63,772 nucleotides of DNA from the NCBI GenBank assembly GCA_010435995.1, contig JAAGNR010000081.1:1-63772 (forward strand). Direction: 5' to 3'. The notes below the pieces were generated by a model. That model ran no database searches, was not told the DNA's origin, and was given only the letters and a program-made list of their open reading frames with translations. A program made the translations under genes and the position numbers. Positions 23,302 through 40,045 of this stretch are shown piece after piece. The number at the start of each line of letters is the position of its first letter. Position 1 is the stretch's first letter. Source of the DNA: Ferrovum sp. Its GTDB lineage: Bacteria > Pseudomonadota > Gammaproteobacteria > Burkholderiales > Ferrovaceae.

Positions 23302-25065
23302 TCACATGGTCTCGGGAGCAGAGACCCCCAACAGGGACAATCCATCCTTCAAGAGCTGCGCTATAGCGCTGAGCAACGCCAAGCGGGCAGCAGTGATGAC
23401 CGGTTCGGTGTCGAGGAAGGGTACTGCATTGTAATAGGCATGGAACTCTGCCGCCAAATCACGTAGATAAAAAGCCACGCTATGGGGAGCATAATCGACC
23501 GCAGCTTGGTCCACCACACTGGGGTAGGCGCGCAGAGATTGCATCAGAGCGATTTCTGCAGGATGGGTCAATGGCTCCAAGGTGCAGTGTGACAACAAGG
23601 ACTGGTCACCATTCCAACGCTGTAACACGCGGTGGATACGCGCATGGGCATATTGAATATAGTAGACAGGATTGTCTTGAGATTGAGAAGTTGCCAGGTC
23701 CAGATCAAAATCAAGGTGCTGGTCTGACTTGCGCAGGACATAAAAAAATCTTGCCGCATCATTTCCGACTTCCGATCGCAGTTCTCGTAGAGTAACGAAT
23801 TGGCCCTTTCGGGTGGACATCTGGGCTTTTTCGCCGTGACGAAACAGGCTAACAAACTGAACCAGAGGCACCTTCAGGCGTTGGTCGTCGTACCCCAGGG
23901 CGCGCAATGCCGCTCGAACACGGGGAATGTAACCGTGATGATCGGCACCCCATAGGTCGAGAACCAGATCAAACCCACGGTCAAACTTATTGACATGGTA
24001 AGCAATATCCGATGCAAAATAGGTAAAAAGACCATTATCTCGCTGGACAACACGATCTTTTTCGTCCCCAAAAGCGGAGGAACGGAACCAGCGTGCACCG
24101 TTCTGTAGATAGATGTGACCTTCAGCCTCGAGACGGGAGACAACTTCAGCGACAGCGCCAGAATCAAACAGGGACTGTTCCGAAAACCATTCGTCAAAGG
24201 AAACGCCGAACTCCTCTAGGTCTGCTTTGCAATCGGCCAGTTGAACGGCCAGAACAAATCCATGGAGTTGATGGTAGGCGGGACCTAACAGGGATTTTGC
24301 CGTAGCGATGAGCGCGTCCATCTGGGTTTCTTCATCCATCGTACCGCTGATCGCCCAAAATTGAGTCAGCGGATCCATGGGGAACTGATCCAAGGAAAAC
24401 CGTTGCAGCGCTGACACTGCCATGAGCGTCACATAGTCGCCTTGGTAACCATTGGGAGGAAAGGGACCTTGAGTCAGTCCCGCATGCTGAAGCGCTCGCA
24501 ACCAAGTGGAGACCGTGAGGATATCCATTTGCCGTCCCGCATCGTTGACGTAGTACTCACGATGGACCGAAAACCCCACCTTAACCAGAAGATTGGCCAC
24601 CGAAGCACCGAAAGCAGCGCCTCGGCCATGCCCCACATGCAGTGGGCCTGTGGGGTTGCTAGAGACAAATTCAACCTGTATGCGCTGTCCTTGGCCGCGA
24701 GAAGAGGAACCAAAGGTTGATCCCATGCGCAAAATATCTGAAATAATGGAATGGCGTGCAGCAGCGGTGATAAATATATTGATAAAACCGGGGCCGGCCA
24801 TTTCTACTTTTTCGATCCATGGACTGGCCGGCAGCGCCGTCATCACGTCATGGGCGACATCCCTTGGAGCGCGCCGTAAAGTTTTGGCCAATTGCAAGGC
24901 CACTGGGGTAGCATAGTCGCCATGCTGCGCCTGCCGAGCGCGCTCCAGAACCACAGGCATGGCGGCGTCAGGAGCAACGGCTGATACGGCTTGTGTCAGC
25001 AGTTTTGTGAGGCGGACTTCCAGAGAATCATGGGGGTCTGGTATCTGTGGGCTGGCTGTCGTCAT
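23302..25065 (-). CDS. argS: Arginyl-tRNA synthetase
   Basis: Class I synthetase that charges tRNA-Arg. The 587 residues contain the N-terminal additional domain (1-115), the HIGH-type motif in VSSNPTGPLHVGHGRGAAFG, the Rossmann core with DLWGADHHGYIPRVRAAL, a degenerate KMSKS-type loop AQMSTRKGQFVTL, and the DALR anticodon-binding domain ending in the HAYYNAVPFLD region. Length is usual for the family. It starts two bases after the rubredoxin stop on the same strand. Confidence 0.97.
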   Translation of the reverse strand: MTTASPQIPDPHDSLEVRLTKLLTQAVSAVAPDAAMPVVLERARQAQHGDYATPVALQLAKTLRRAPRDVAHDVMTALPASPWIEKVEMAGPGFINIFITAAARHSIISDILRMGSTFGSSSRGQGQRIQVEFVSSNPTGPLHVGHGRGAAFGASVANLLVKVGFSVHREYYVNDAGRQMDILTVSTWLRALQHAGLTQGPFPPNGYQGDYVTLMAVSALQRFSLDQFPMDPLTQFWAISGTMDEETQMDALIATAKSLLGPAYHQLHGFVLAVQLADCKADLEEFGVSFDEWFSEQSLFDSGAVAEVVSRLEAEGHIYLQNGARWFRSSAFGDEKDRVVQRDNGLFTYFASDIAYHVNKFDRGFDLVLDLWGADHHGYIPRVRAALRALGYDDQRLKVPLVQFVSLFRHGEKAQMSTRKGQFVTLRELRSEVGNDAARFFYVLRKSDQHLDFDLDLATSQSQDNPVYYIQYAHARIHRVLQRWNGDQSLLSHCTLEPLTHPAEIALMQSLRAYPSVVDQAAVDYAPHSVAFYLRDLAAEFHAYYNAVPFLDTEPVITAARLALLSAIAQLLKDGLSLLGVSAPETM

Positions 25066-25067
25066 AC

Positions 25068-25250
25068 TTAAATTTCAATCAGTTCGAAATCTTCCTTGCG
25101 CGCACCACATTCTGGGCAGACCCAGTTGAGGGGCACATCTGTCCAGCGGGTTCCGGCGGGAACGCCATCCTCTGGGGCCCCCATTTCTTCGTCATAAATA
25201 TAGCCACAAATCAGGCACAGATAGGTTTTGAAGCTGGAAGTGGAATCCAT
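25068..25250 (-). CDS. Rubredoxin
   Basis: Small iron protein for electron transfer. The 60 residues have the two CxxC pairs that bind one Fe: C12-L-I-C15-G and C45-P-E-C48-G, plus the fold motifs GYIYDEEMGAPEDGVPAGTRWTDVPLNWVC. In many betaproteobacteria a rubredoxin gene lies divergent from thiD or hemL as here; its partner is unknown. It is followed immediately by argS, so the two may share a transcript starting in the 108-bp gap before thiD. Confidence 0.95.
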   Translation of the reverse strand: MDSTSSFKTYLCLICGYIYDEEMGAPEDGVPAGTRWTDVPLNWVCPECGARKEDFELIEI

Positions 25251-25358
25251 GAAAGTCTCGAATGGGTTAGAATGATCAAACGCGATGCGCTATCGTGAAC
25301 GGGAAATTGTTGTCAGCTTCCCATGATAAAACCACTCCACTTTTAGAGCAACCCGCCC

Positions 25359-26186
25359 ATGATGCCTGCTCCTCCTGCCGTACTGGTTTTTGCTGCCACC
25401 GATCCCAGTGGAGGTGCCGGCTTGCAGGCGGATTTATTGACTTTATCCAGTATGGGTTGTCATCCGCTGTCGGTGGTAACTGGGATCACGGTGCAGGATA
25501 CCACGGGGGTGGAAGACATATTTCCGGTGGACGCGGAATGGGTGGTAGATCAAGCGCGATGTATTCTCGAAGATGTACCCGTGGCAGTATTCAAGCTGGG
25601 GGTGCTGGGTAGTGTGGAGGCCATTGCGGCCATTGCGGAAATCGTATCAGATTATCCCGAAATCCCGCTCGTTCTCGATCCGGTATTGACCAGTGGCCGG
25701 GGAGATGAACTGGCCTCCGAAGAAATGCTCGAAGCATTGCGCGATCTCATTCTGCCGCAAACTTCTCTGGTGACCCCCAATATCATGGAACTGCTTCGTC
25801 TGGCCTACGATGACATGACCGAAGAGGACCTGGCCGACTATGCCAAAGCTGCGCAACATCTTTTGTCCGGTGGTTGTGAGTTTGTCCTGGTTACCGGTAC
25901 CCATGCACCCTCTTTGCAGGTTGTTAACACGCTGTATGGGCGCGAAGGATTGATTCGGGCAGATCGTTGGGATCGTTTGCCCGCCAGCTATCACGGATCG
26001 GGATGTACCCTGAGCAGCGCCATTGCAGCTGGACTGGCGCAAGGTTTGGCAATGCCTGAAGCGGTAGCAGAAGCGCAGGAGTACACTTGGCAAACCCTGA
26101 AGGATGGTTATCGCTTGGGTATGGGGCAGATCATTCCAGATCGCATGTTTTGGGCCCGCGATGAACCCCATGACGATGTCCACTGA
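25359..26186 (+). CDS. thiD: Hydroxymethylpyrimidine/phosphomethylpyrimidine kinase ThiD
   Basis: Phosphorylates the pyrimidine precursor of thiamine twice. The 275-residue ribokinase-fold protein shows FAATDPSGGAGLQADLLTLSSMGCHPLSVVTGITVQ, VLDPVLTSGRG, LVTPNIMELLRL and the anion hole GSGCTLSSAIAAGLAQG. It starts at tandem ATG codons. No thiamine riboswitch was recognised in the 108-bp leader region shared with rubredoxin. The end overlaps thiE by about 11 bases, and thiC lies far away at 49-51 kb. Confidence 0.96.
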   Translation: MMPAPPAVLVFAATDPSGGAGLQADLLTLSSMGCHPLSVVTGITVQDTTGVEDIFPVDAEWVVDQARCILEDVPVAVFKLGVLGSVEAIAAIAEIVSDYPEIPLVLDPVLTSGRGDELASEEMLEALRDLILPQTSLVTPNIMELLRLAYDDMTEEDLADYAKAAQHLLSGGCEFVLVTGTHAPSLQVVNTLYGREGLIRADRWDRLPASYHGSGCTLSSAIAAGLAQGLAMPEAVAEAQEYTWQTLKDGYRLGMGQIIPDRMFWARDEPHDDVH

Positions 26187-26817
26187 GCCCAACAGGATTC
26201 GTGGACTCTATGGCATCACTCCGGAACTGGCTGACACAACGGAATTGATTCGACGCGTACATTTGGCCCTGCAGGGGGGCGTGTCGCTGCTCCAATACCG
26301 TGCAAAAAAACTTTCCCATGGATTGCGGCAAACGCAAATTCAAGCATTGCGCATCCTTTGTGATGAATTTTCAGTGCCGTTGATCCTCAATGATGGGCTG
26401 GAGGCAGCGTGGATGTCTTGGGTTGATGGCGTGCATGCCGGCAAAGAAGATGCCTCTCCCTCAAGCTGGCGCGATCTGGCGCAGCAAAGATTGCTCGGTG
26501 TATCGTGCTATGCCGATATTGAACGGGCGCAAGCGGTGGAACATGCAGGGGGTGCGTATGTGGCATTTGGCAGCTTCTATCCTTCCTCCACCAAGCCCGA
26601 TGCACCCAGGGTATCCCTGGCGGTGCTGGAAGAGGCACGCAGTCGTTTGCATATTCCTATCGTGGCCATCGGCGGCATGACTCCTGAGCGTGCGGTTGTC
26701 ATGTATCGGCATGGGGCGAACGCCGTGGCGGTATCATCGGATCTTTTCGAAGCTTCAGACATTACTGCGCGGGCACGTGCTTATCTGTCGTCTTGGCAGA
26801 TCGCAGGAATGAGCTAA
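26176..26817 (+). CDS. thiE: Thiamine-phosphate synthase ThiE
   Basis: Joins the pyrimidine and thiazole moieties to make thiamine phosphate. The 213 residues form a TIM barrel: RGLYGITPE at the start, [31 protein letters not shown] (usual H-x-G-x-x-D), [20 protein letters not shown] and [12 protein letters not shown]. Three in-frame ATGs (26161, 26170, 26176) lie near the thiD end. The last is chosen because the family starts just before RGLY; 26170 is nearly as good. Confidence 0.94.
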   Translation: MSTEPNRIRGLYGITPELADTTELIRRVHLALQGGVSLLQYRAKKLSHGLRQTQIQALRILCDEFSVPLILNDGLEAAWMSWVDGVHAGKEDASPSSWRDLAQQRLLGVSCYADIERAQAVEHAGGAYVAFGSFYPSSTKPDAPRVSLAVLEEARSRLHIPIVAIGGMTPERAVVMYRHGANAVAVSSDLFEASDITARARAYLSSWQIAGMS

Positions 26818-26884
26818 CCCAGGGGAATTTCATCAGCCTATAATGTCGATATATTCCCTTCACACTGATGAGAAAGTTAGGCCA

Positions 26885-28161
26885 ATGATAACCAACCAGC
26901 AACTCTTCGATCGTGCTCAAAAATTTATTCCCGGTGGCGTCAATTCACCTGTCCGGGCATTCCGTAGTGTGGGCGGAACCCCGCGATTTATTACCCGTGG
27001 ACAGGGTCCGCGAGTGTGGGATGTGGAGGGAAAGGAATACATCGATTATGTGTGTTCCTGGGGCCCCTTGCTCCATGGACATGCCCATCCCTCAGTCATC
27101 AAAGCGGTGCAGGCTGTAGCCGAAAGGGGTTTGAGTTTCGGCGCGCCCACCGCTTTGGAAGTGGAATTTGCCGAGAAGTTGAATCAACTCATGCCCTCGC
27201 TGGAGCAGGTGCGCCTGACCAGTTCCGGAACGGAGGCTACTATGAGCGCCATTCGTCTGGCGCGAGGTTTTACCGGACGCAGTTATATCGTCAAGTTTGA
27301 GGGGTGTTACCACGGTCATGGTGATGCGCTTCTAGTCAAGGCGGGTTCTGGGGCATTGACTTTCGGCCAGCCGGATTCTGGAGGAGTTCCTGCGGAGCTC
27401 GCAGCCCAGACTTTGGTACTGGAGTATAACCATATTGGTCAGGTGGAAGAACTGTTTGCCACGCAGGGTGACAGGATCGCTGCGGTGATCGTAGAACCGG
27501 TAGCAGGGAATATGAACATGGTACTTCCCAAACCAGGATTTCTCTCCCGTTTGCGCGAGTTGACTACAGCCCATGGAGCACTGCTCATTTTTGATGAAGT
27601 GATGACTGGGTTTCGGGTGGCACTGGGTGGGGCACAGTCGTTGTTTGGCATCCATCCAGACCTTACCACCTTGGGGAAAGTGATCGGTGGTGGAATGCCG
27701 CTGGCGGCTTTTGGGGGACGGCGCGATGTCATGCAATACCTTGCCCCCGTAGGGCCAGTGTATCAGGCGGGGACCCTTTCAGGTAACCCTGTTGCCGTGA
27801 CGGCAGGGCTGGTGAATTTGCATTTGGCTGGAGAAAATGGGGTGTACGATCGCTTGGGGGATATGACTCGAGCCGTGACCGAAGGTATTGTCGATATTGC
27901 CCGTACCCAAGGTTTTGCCATGTCCACCTGTTCCCTAGGCGGCATGTTTGGATTGTACTTTCGTGAAACATTGCCGAGTAATCTGACGCAGGTGATGGAA
28001 TCCGACAAACTGACCTTCAATACCTTCTTTCAGGGGATGTTGGAGGAAGGGGTGTATTTTGCTCCCTCAGCGTTTGAAGCGGGTTTTGTTTCTACAGTCC
28101 ATACCAGTGTCGAATTGGATCAGACTCTGACAGCGGCTGAGCGTGTATTGAAGCAGATGCG

Positions 28162-28165
<4 letters not shown>
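26885..28165 (+). CDS. hemL: Glutamate-1-semialdehyde 2,1-aminomutase
   Basis: PLP enzyme forming 5-aminolevulinate, the first committed tetrapyrrole precursor, by the C5 route. The 426 residues match the family length. Motifs: [47 protein letters not shown], and the PLP lysine in [21 protein letters not shown] 26885 is chosen by alignment; an upstream in-frame ATG at 26843 adds unrelated residues. A TATAAT at 26839-26844 may be a -10 element. hemB and hemE are in the same window, so haem synthesis genes cluster loosely here. Confidence 0.96.
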
Positions 28166-29809
<1,644 letters not shown>

Positions 29810-29821
29810 CTACAAATCTCC

Positions 29822-32077
29822 TCAGTTATTTTGAGCGGGGGCTGCGTAAGTATAATCGTCAATGTGATCGGGGCCCGTACTGGGTTGTCCGGTCACCGGA
29901 TCGATGGAGACGACTTCCACTCCTGGGGGAATCACGGGTTCACTTTCCGGGATGGTCTTCAACGCCTCTTCCATGTAGTCCATCCAAATGGGAAGGGCGG
30001 CTTGCGCCCCCGTTTCTTGCGGTCCCAAGGAAGCGGGTTTGTCGAATCCCACCCAGGAAACCGCCACCAAACTGGGTTGAAACCCGCAGAACCAAGCATC
30101 CACATGATCGTTGGTGGTGCCGGTTTTCCCTGCCAGATCATGGCGTCCCAAGCTCATGGCTTTGGCAGCAGTCCCCATGCGTACGACATCCTTCATCATG
30201 CTGGTCATGATGAAGGCGTTGCGTGGGTCGATGACCTGCTCCGCTCCTTCACCCGCAAGAACGGGGTGGGTACGACTTAAGGTGGCTCCAGAAGTATCGA
30301 GGATGCGATCGATGAAATAAGGCATGACGCGAAATCCGCCGTTAGCAAATACCGCGTAGGCCGAGGCCATTTGTAGGGGAGTGGCTTCTCCCGCACCCAA
30401 AGCCAGACTGAGATAAGCCGGCTGTCGATTGGCTTCAAAGCCAAAACGCTTGATGTATTGCTGGGCGTAACTGGGGCCGATGGCTTGCAATACACGGATG
30501 GCTACCATGTTTTTGGATTTGGCCAAACCGATGCGTAAACGGATGGGGCCAAGGTATTCGTTTTCGTAATTGTGAGGTTCCCAGGTTTCTCCGTTATTCA
30601 TGTTTGGGTCATGAATGATGATGGGAGTATCATCTACCAGAGTGAAGGGGGTGAATCCTTTTTCCAGAGCAGCCGAGTAGATGAAAGGCTTGAAACTGGA
30701 ACCCGGTTGTCGATAGGCTTGGACCACATGATTGTATTTGCCGCGATTGAAATCGAACCCGCCCACTAACGCACGAATGGCTCCATCGTGGCTGTCTAGG
30801 GATACCAGAGCGGCCTCACCCTTGGGATACTGAGAAATGGCCCAGCCCCCTTTTTCAGTGCGTATGACACGGATCAATGAGCCGCGTTTAAGACGTCGAT
30901 CGGGCGTTGCTTTGGCGCTCAGACTGGGCCGGGCAAAAGCCAGGGCAGTATCTTTCAGAGTGACCATTCCAATGGTTTTTATGTAAGCACTCACTTCCTT
31001 TTCTGAGGCCGATTCAACGAGTGCTGGGTAAAGATCGTTGGTGATTTCGACATCGCTCAGGGCATCTTCGAAATCGGCATTGGTTGCGCCCGCAGGGGGG
31101 AGGTCTAGGGTGGCTTCGGGGCCACGATAGCCATGACGCTGATCATAAGCCATGACACCCTGACGAACGGCTTTGGAAGCAGCCTCCTGGTTTGCTTTGA
31201 GCAAGGTAGTGATGACGCTATAGCCCTTGGTATACACCTCGTCGCCATAGGTTTGAACCATGTACTGACGTACCATCTCGGCGACATAATCCGCCTGGGT
31301 GAGGGTGTTGGCATGGTAGGCTGAGGCATGTCCCGGTTTGTGCAGGGCCAATGCGTAGTCGGCATCACTGACGTATTTTAATTCATGCATGCGTCGCAGG
31401 ACATACTGCTGGCGCAGGGCGGCACGTTGCGGGTTGATGATGGGGTTGTAACGCGAAGGGGCTTTGGGCAGTCCTGCCAGCATGGCCATTTCGGCAACAC
31501 TGAGCTGGTCCAGGGGTTTGCCGTAATACACTACAGCAGCTGCGCCAAAGCCATAAGCGCGCTGTCCGAGGTATATCTGGTTAATGTAAAGTTCGAGAAT
31601 CTGATCCTTGGATAAGCTGCTTTCTATTTTGTAGGACAACAGGACTTCGGATAATTTTCGTGTCAGCGTTCTCTCGTTGGTCAAAAAGAAGTTGCGTGCC
31701 ACCTGCATGGTAATCGTGCTCGCGCCTTCTTTGGCCGAATGGGAAAATACGTCGGCCAGCATGGCTCGCAGTACTCCCTGAAAATCCACTGCGCCATGTT
31801 CGTAGAAGCGGTCATCTTCCGCAGCCAGGATTGCGTGACGCATATTGAGGGGAACTTCTGACAGTTTCAGGATGGCACGCCGTTCTTCGCCAAATTCGCT
31901 GATCAATTGGTGGTCTGCGGTATAGACACGGAGCGGCAGTTTGGGCCGATAATCGGTGACCGCATCAAGGCTGGGTAATTTGGGATAGAGCAGCGCCAGA
32001 ATCAGGACCACGATTCCTACAGCCACGGTGCCAAGGGTGATCAGAAATGCCAGCGGGTAAAGGAGTAATTTAGGCAA
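29822..32077 (-). CDS. mrcA: Penicillin-binding protein 1A
   Basis: Bifunctional peptidoglycan glycosyltransferase and DD-transpeptidase. The 751 residues begin with a membrane anchor (LLYPLAFLITLGTVAVGIVVLILALLYP). The glycosyltransferase domain has AILAAEDDRFYEHGAVDFQG and GASTITMQVARNFFL. An OB-like insert follows, then the transpeptidase with PGSSFKPFIYSAAL (SxxK), the SKN motif in AKSKNMVAIRVL, and LAGKTGTTNDHVDAWFCGF (KTG). Length is a little short of E. coli PBP1a (850). It lies 59 bp downstream of aroB, an aroK-aroB-mrcA order related to that of other proteobacteria. Confidence 0.95.
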   Translation of the reverse strand: MPKLLLYPLAFLITLGTVAVGIVVLILALLYPKLPSLDAVTDYRPKLPLRVYTADHQLISEFGEERRAILKLSEVPLNMRHAILAAEDDRFYEHGAVDFQGVLRAMLADVFSHSAKEGASTITMQVARNFFLTNERTLTRKLSEVLLSYKIESSLSKDQILELYINQIYLGQRAYGFGAAAVVYYGKPLDQLSVAEMAMLAGLPKAPSRYNPIINPQRAALRQQYVLRRMHELKYVSDADYALALHKPGHASAYHANTLTQADYVAEMVRQYMVQTYGDEVYTKGYSVITTLLKANQEAASKAVRQGVMAYDQRHGYRGPEATLDLPPAGATNADFEDALSDVEITNDLYPALVESASEKEVSAYIKTIGMVTLKDTALAFARPSLSAKATPDRRLKRGSLIRVIRTEKGGWAISQYPKGEAALVSLDSHDGAIRALVGGFDFNRGKYNHVVQAYRQPGSSFKPFIYSAALEKGFTPFTLVDDTPIIIHDPNMNNGETWEPHNYENEYLGPIRLRIGLAKSKNMVAIRVLQAIGPSYAQQYIKRFGFEANRQPAYLSLALGAGEATPLQMASAYAVFANGGFRVMPYFIDRILDTSGATLSRTHPVLAGEGAEQVIDPRNAFIMTSMMKDVVRMGTAAKAMSLGRHDLAGKTGTTNDHVDAWFCGFQPSLVAVSWVGFDKPASLGPQETGAQAALPIWMDYMEEALKTIPESEPVIPPGVEVVSIDPVTGQPSTGPDHIDDYTYAAPAQNN

Positions 32078-32136
32078 GATGTAACCATTTGTCAGAAATA
32101 GTCGAGGATTATACCCGTGGAGTCGCTAATAATTTG

Positions 32137-33240
32137 TTAGTTTTCAACAAAACTGCTTATTCCGGGCGTGAGTGTGGCTTTTATGAGTGAATGGTCGGAT
32201 ACCGTGGTCAGAATGGCTTCTCCGAGTTTCTTGAGAAGCACAAAACGAAGGGTTCCAGCATCCACTTTTTTATCATTGCTCATGAGATCGAGGTAGCGAT
32301 CTGCTCCCAAGTTCGGGGCACGGGTAGGCAACCCCGATTGGTGAAAAAGCCTCGTCACACGAACCACATCGTCTTCGGTAAGCCATCCCAGGCGCTGGGA
32401 AAGATCGGCAGCCATAAGGCTGCCGGCAGCTACGGCTTCGCCATGGAGCCAGGTGCCATAGCCCAAGCCAGCTTCAATGGCGTGACCGAAAGTGTGACCG
32501 AGGTTCAGCAGGGCACGGATGCCGCTGGTTTCGAGAGGGTCGGCGGCGACGAACTCGGCTTTGTTGCGACACGAGGTCAGGATGGCATGGGCCAGGGCAT
32601 CAGGATCGCGACGCAGGAGGGCGGGCAAGTTGCTTTCTAGCCATTCCAGAAAGGGCAGATCGCTGATCAATCCGTACTTGATGACTTCTGCCAATCCCGC
32701 ATGAAATTCCCTATCCGGCAGTGTAGCCAGGGTCGATGTGTCCGCCAGAACCAGGCGCGGTTGGTGAAAAGCCCCGATCATGTTTTTACCCAAGGGGTGG
32801 TTGATGCCGGTCTTGCCCCCCACGGAAGAATCCACCTGTGCCAGCAGGGTGGTGGGGACTTGAATCAGTGGTGCACCACGGAGAAAAGTGGCGGCAGCAT
32901 AGCCGGCCAGATCGCCAACGACTCCTCCTCCCAAAGCGATAATGGTGGTTTTTCGTTCCCCACGTTGTTGTAGCAGGACGTCGTGAATATGGTTGAAGGA
33001 GTCCCGGTTTTTATACTGTTCGCCATCGGGAAGAATGATGGGAATGACCCGTTGCCCGGCGTGAAGCAAAGTTTGGGTCAGAGATTCCAGATATAAGGGG
33101 GCCACCGTGGTATTGGTGACGATGGCACTTTGTTTTCCCGCAAGATGGGGGGTCAGCAGGTCGGAACGAGCCAGCAGATTCGGGCCCACCTGAATGGGGT
33201 AAGGGGGGGAGACCTTAACGAGAAGGGTGTGCAACGACAT
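32137..33240 (-). CDS. aroB: 3-dehydroquinate synthase
   Basis: NAD- and metal-dependent second step of the shikimate pathway. The 367 residues show DGEQYKN, the NAD loop [40 protein letters not shown], the metal ligand region [10 protein letters not shown], and [11 protein letters not shown] and LHGEAVAAG with metal-binding histidines. ATG 33240 is chosen over a TTG nine bases upstream. It overlaps aroK by 26 bp, indicating coupled expression. Confidence 0.96.
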   Translation of the reverse strand: MSLHTLLVKVSPPYPIQVGPNLLARSDLLTPHLAGKQSAIVTNTTVAPLYLESLTQTLLHAGQRVIPIILPDGEQYKNRDSFNHIHDVLLQQRGERKTTIIALGGGVVGDLAGYAAATFLRGAPLIQVPTTLLAQVDSSVGGKTGINHPLGKNMIGAFHQPRLVLADTSTLATLPDREFHAGLAEVIKYGLISDLPFLEWLESNLPALLRRDPDALAHAILTSCRNKAEFVAADPLETSGIRALLNLGHTFGHAIEAGLGYGTWLHGEAVAAGSLMAADLSQRLGWLTEDDVVRVTRLFHQSGLPTRAPNLGADRYLDLMSNDKKVDAGTLRFVLLKKLGEAILTTVSDHSLIKATLTPGISSFVEN

Positions 33241-33754
33241 GGGCGGCAATTTCCGTTTCGAGTTGACAGACGAGGCGTTGGGGGCTTTGTTGGGTGGTGT
33301 CGAAGATCAGATGAGCGACTTCGCGATAGAGTGGGTCCCGAGCATCAAAAAGCTGCTGCAATTTGCTTTTGGGATCAGCCGTCTGGAGCAGGGGGCGGTG
33401 GTGGTCGTGGCGCGTTCTTTGCCATAATTGATCTACGCTTCCCCGCAGATACACCACGAGGCCATGCTGACGCAGTCGCTGACGTGTGAGAGGGCTCAAT
33501 ACGGCACCGCCCCCCGTAGCAAGAACAATACCGTCACGCAGCATCAATTCCCCCAGAATGGCCTCTTCGCGCGCACGAAAGCCGCTTTCCCCTTCCAATT
33601 CAAAAATGGTGCTGATGCGGACTCCGGTATGGGCTTCGATTTCATGGTCTGAATCGACAAAAGGGACGTGACGGCGGCGGGCCAGTAACCGTCCCACCGT
33701 AGTTTTCCCCGCGCCCATCAAGCCCACCAGAAAAATGTTCGATACCGTATCCAT
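33215..33754 (-). CDS. aroK: Shikimate kinase
   Basis: Phosphorylates shikimate. The 179 residues include Walker [12 protein letters not shown], the shikimate-binding DSD in [26 protein letters not shown], and a lid region with RPLL. ATG 33754 gives the family start; an open frame further upstream (to 33826) adds unlikely residues. It begins the leftward aroK-aroB-mrcA-hemB series, divergent from gltB. Confidence 0.95.
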   Translation of the reverse strand: MDTVSNIFLVGLMGAGKTTVGRLLARRRHVPFVDSDHEIEAHTGVRISTIFELEGESGFRAREEAILGELMLRDGIVLATGGGAVLSPLTRQRLRQHGLVVYLRGSVDQLWQRTRHDHHRPLLQTADPKSKLQQLFDARDPLYREVAHLIFDTTQQSPQRLVCQLETEIAAHVVAHPSR

Positions 33755-33830
33755 GCGCCCATTGTAGCCTGAAAGAGGGCAAATAATCCCACGGAGTCCC
33801 AGAACACGTAGACTACTGTACAGCAATTGC

Positions 33831-33859
33831 TTGATCGGTTTGCGTGGCTAGGGTATGAT
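33831..33859 (+). promoter_or_regulatory. Predicted sigma-70 promoter for gltB
   Basis: TTGATC (33831-33836), a 17-base spacer and TATGAT (33854-33859) lie in the 199-bp aroK-gltB divergent gap. Transcription would start near 33866, giving a leader of about 88 bases. No further motif was recognised in the gap. Confidence 0.55.
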
Positions 33860-33953
33860 CGCAGACCCGCTGCAAGTGTCCATTATTGTTCCGAACTTCG
33901 GTTTGCTGTCGGCAGAGCCGTACTCCGACTTGTTTGCTCGTTGAGGTGTCCCT

Positions 33954-38558
<4,605 letters not shown>

Positions 38559-38559
38559 C

Positions 38560-39996
38560 ATGGGCAAGATTACAGGGTTTATGGAAATCGAGCGGCAAGA
38601 TCCAAAGAATGCCGCGCCTCAGGAACGGCTGAAGCATTACCACGAGTTCGTTATCGATTTGCCCCTGGAGGCCATCAGCCAACAGGGCGCGCGTTGTATG
38701 GACTGTGGGATTCCTTTTTGCCAGACGGGATGTCCGGTAAACAATATCATTCCCGACTGGAATGACTTGGTGTACCGTGGCCTATGGCGAGAAGGTCTGG
38801 AGAAACTGCACTCTACCAACAATTTTCCCGAATTCACTGGACGAATTTGTCCGGCGCCCTGCGAATCGGCATGTGTTCTGAATATCAATACCGCGCCTGT
38901 CACCATCAAGAATATTGAGCATACTTTGGTGGATCGTGGCTGGGAAGAGGGGTGGATTACGCCACAAGTTCCTTCCCATAAAACCGGGAAACGGGTGGCG
39001 GTCGTGGGTTCTGGCCCATCAGGACTGGCTGCAGCCCAGCAATTGGCTCGTGCTGGACATGATGTAGTGGTATTCGAGAAGAATGATCGTGCGGGTGGGT
39101 TGATGCGTTACGGTATCCCCGATTTCAAATTGGGAAAACAGCATATCGATCGTCGTCTCGAACAAATGAAGGCGGAAGGTGTGGAATTTCGCACGGGGGT
39201 TTATGTGGGTGTGACCCTTTCAGTGCCGTCCTTGATGGACGAGTTTGATGCTGTGCTGTTGACGGGAGGCTCCGAGCATCCCCGCGACTTGCCCGTGCCA
39301 GGCCGGGAGTTGGCAGGAGTTCATTTTGCCATGGAGTTTTTGCCCCAACAAAACCGGCGAAATGCCGGAGACCAGGTCGAACAGGACATCCTGGCCACAG
39401 GCAAGCATGTGGTGGTTATCGGAGGCGGCGATACGGGTTCCGACTGCGTAGGCACATCCTTGCGCCAGGGAGCGGCATCGGTGACACAGTTTGAAGTGAT
39501 GCCCCGACCCCCAGAACAGGAGGATAAGCCTTTGGTATGGCCCCAGTATCCCCTTAAGTTTCGTACTTCTTCATCCCAGGAAGAGGGGTGTGAGCGGGAC
39601 TGGAGTATTTCCACCCAGGCTTTCCTAGGAAAAAATGGTCACGTCGAGGAGTTGCAAGCCGTTCGATTGGAGTGGGTTAAAGATGAAAAGGGCCAGATGA
39701 AACCCCAGGAAATTCAGGGGAGCACCTTCACCCTGAAGGCGGATCTGGTACTCTTGGCTATGGGTTATCTCCATCCGGTTCATGCTGGGTTGCTAGAACA
39801 GTTGGGTGTAGCCCTTGATGCGCGAGGCAATGTGCAGGCCGCGGTGAGCAATTATCAGACTTCGGTCACCAAGGTGTTTGCCGCAGGTGACATGCGCCGG
39901 GGCCAGTCTTTGGTGGTATGGGCCATCCGTGAAGGGCGCCAAGCGGCTCGTGCCGTAGATGAATTTCTTATGGGGAAGTCATACCTGCCCCGGTGA
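38560..39996 (+). CDS. gltD: Glutamate synthase (NADPH) small subunit
   Basis: Feeds electrons from NADPH through FAD and iron-sulfur clusters to GltB. The 478 residues start with the cysteine-rich cluster region ([17 protein letters not shown] and [11 protein letters not shown]), then FAD motif [37 protein letters not shown] motif [15 protein letters not shown], and the terminal FAD motif [22 protein letters not shown] 38560 follows the gltB stop by one base; an earlier in-frame ATG within gltB gives no conserved residues. Confidence 0.97.
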   Translation: MGKITGFMEIERQDPKNAAPQERLKHYHEFVIDLPLEAISQQGARCMDCGIPFCQTGCPVNNIIPDWNDLVYRGLWREGLEKLHSTNNFPEFTGRICPAPCESACVLNINTAPVTIKNIEHTLVDRGWEEGWITPQVPSHKTGKRVAVVGSGPSGLAAAQQLARAGHDVVVFEKNDRAGGLMRYGIPDFKLGKQHIDRRLEQMKAEGVEFRTGVYVGVTLSVPSLMDEFDAVLLTGGSEHPRDLPVPGRELAGVHFAMEFLPQQNRRNAGDQVEQDILATGKHVVVIGGGDTGSDCVGTSLRQGAASVTQFEVMPRPPEQEDKPLVWPQYPLKFRTSSSQEEGCERDWSISTQAFLGKNGHVEELQAVRLEWVKDEKGQMKPQEIQGSTFTLKADLVLLAMGYLHPVHAGLLEQLGVALDARGNVQAAVSNYQTSVTKVFAAGDMRRGQSLVVWAIREGRQAARAVDEFLMGKSYLPR

Positions 39997-40045
39997 TGAA
40001 TGTAGAAGGTTGACCCGTGGGTTTCTGCGGAATGACGAGGTTTCT